Below, piece after piece: positions 7,850 to 8,565 of a DNA stretch of 8,565 nucleotides. Location of the stretch: contig BEIM01000127.1 of NCBI GenBank assembly GCA_002898995.1, positions 1 through 8,565 of the forward strand. Direction: 5' to 3'. Position 1 is the stretch's first letter; the number at the start of each line of letters is the position of its first letter. The position numbers were made by a program, and so were the translations under genes. This DNA is from a bacterium HR36. GTDB taxonomy: Bacteria > Planctomycetota > Planctomycetia > Gemmatales > HRBIN36. The notes under the pieces are model-generated. The model was not told the DNA's origin and did no database searches. It saw only the letters and a program-made list of their open reading frames with translations.

Positions 7850-7945
7850 ATCATACTCACCCCAAAAGCGGGCGAGACACGGGAAAAGCAGCGCGATCAT
7901 TGCCCGTCGTTCCGCTCGGAATTCCTCGCAGGCACTGTTGGAAAA

Positions 7946-8565
7946 TCACTGGCGTTTTTCCGCCGCCTTCAAAAGAACCTGCCACCATTCCTTGAGGCGA
8001 CTGGCGATTCTCCGCCACGCAGTGCTTTTCCCATCTGTGCTCGGGCGAGTTTTGCCAGGCTTTCGGCGTTCCTTAGCCACGGCAGGTGCTTCCGTTTCTA
8101 TCTGCGCCAACGTGCGGGGCAAGAGTTTGCGTTCCACCAATCCCCAGACGCTGCTCATGATGAAGTACAAACACAGTCCCGATGCCACCCAGTAGAACAA
8201 GTAGCCCATAAACACCATCATTACGTTCATCATGCGCATCTGCATCTGTTGCTGTTCGTCGAGGTTCGGTGGCATGAACATTTTCTGCTGCCAAATCATG
8301 AGCACGATGCTGATAATGGGCAGCAGATGCAGGTAAGGCCCCAGATGCAGCAGATAGGCTAACTGACTAATAACTGGCCAGTTGCCCCAGTAGAGCAACA
8401 TATCTGGTGCCGCCAAGTTTTTCATCCACAAAAAGCCCGCCAATCGTAGGTGCACGCTTTCGTACAGCGCATAATACAGTCCGAGAAAAACGGGCATCTG
8501 CAGCAGCACGATCAGGCAGCCGCTGAACGGATTGACGCCATATTTGCGATACAGCTCCATTTGGG
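7946..8565 (-). CDS. yidC: Membrane protein insertase YidC, C-terminal part
   Basis: Inner-membrane insertase of the YidC/Oxa1/Alb3 family, which helps Sec-dependent and Sec-independent proteins fold into the membrane. Only the 3' part is in the window; the frame is open through the right edge. The family core is clear. ELYRKYGVNPFSGCLIVLLQ leads into the helix MPVFLGLYYALY, matching the E. coli 'VNPLGGC...QMPIFLALYYML' stretch. Further membrane segments lie at about residues 76-91 and 110-140 (numbered from the first Met, at 8560), including WVASGLCLYFIMS, the counterpart of E. coli 'FPSGLVLYYIVS'. The cytosolic C-terminal tail (about 147-204) is strongly basic (KERRKPGKTR) and ends in a Trp-rich amphipathic stretch (RRIASRLKEWWQVLL). 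Basic tails of this kind in YidC/Oxa1 proteins are associated with ribosome binding. The VWA gene follows after 148 nt on the same strand. Confidence 0.96.
   Translation of the reverse strand, partial: QMELYRKYGVNPFSGCLIVLLQMPVFLGLYYALYESVHLRLAGFLWMKNLAAPDMLLYWGNWPVISQLAYLLHLGPYLHLLPIISIVLMIWQQKMFMPPNLDEQQQMQMRMMNVMMVFMGYLFYWVASGLCLYFIMSSVWGLVERKLLPRTLAQIETEAPAVAKERRKPGKTRPSTDGKSTAWRRIASRLKEWWQVLLKAAEKRQ

Overview
The window looks like a chromosomal segment of a moderately GC-rich diderm bacterium, most likely a planctomycete (Gemmata/Pirellula-like). This is an inference from gene content and style: OmpH/Skp-family, LpxC, YidC, a large von Willebrand factor A (VWA) protein, GTG starts and uneven Shine-Dalgarno use. 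There is no rRNA or marker gene to prove it. I see no mobile element, CRISPR array, tRNA or rRNA.

Layout. Two plus-strand genes of unknown function occupy the left end: 1-435, which enters from outside the window, and 486-1208. A possible 13-codon ORF sits between them. They converge with six minus-strand genes. Reading those in their own direction from the right edge: yidC (3' part, 8565-7946), a double-VWA membrane protein (7797-6118), an OmpH/Skp-family periplasmic protein (5822-5166), lpxC (5106-4120), a Gfo/Idh/MocA dehydrogenase resembling UDP-GlcNAc 3-dehydrogenases (4102-3086), and fumC (2814-1396).

How the genes fit together. Most of the minus-strand set belongs to envelope biogenesis. 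YidC inserts inner-membrane proteins, Skp/OmpH chaperones outer-membrane proteins, and LpxC makes the committed step of lipid A synthesis. The dehydrogenase next to lpxC may modify the lipid A sugar precursor. The skp-lpxC-dehydrogenase run has gaps of 59 and 17 nt and is probably one transcription unit, with a good sigma70-like promoter candidate about 140 nt upstream of skp. FumC (TCA cycle) is probably separate, behind a 271-nt gap.

Most notable points. The VWA protein appears to carry one VWA domain inserted inside another rather than two in tandem. The two left-end genes seem to share an alpha/beta C-terminal domain and are separated by a tightly packed mini-ORF. The dehydrogenase beside lpxC raises the possibility of 3-amino (amide-linked) lipid A. 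Intergenic stretches are all under 300 nt: 1209-1395 (no convincing terminator), 2815-3085, 5823-6117 and 7798-7945. I did not find a clear candidate for a wholly new system; the core genes are familiar families.
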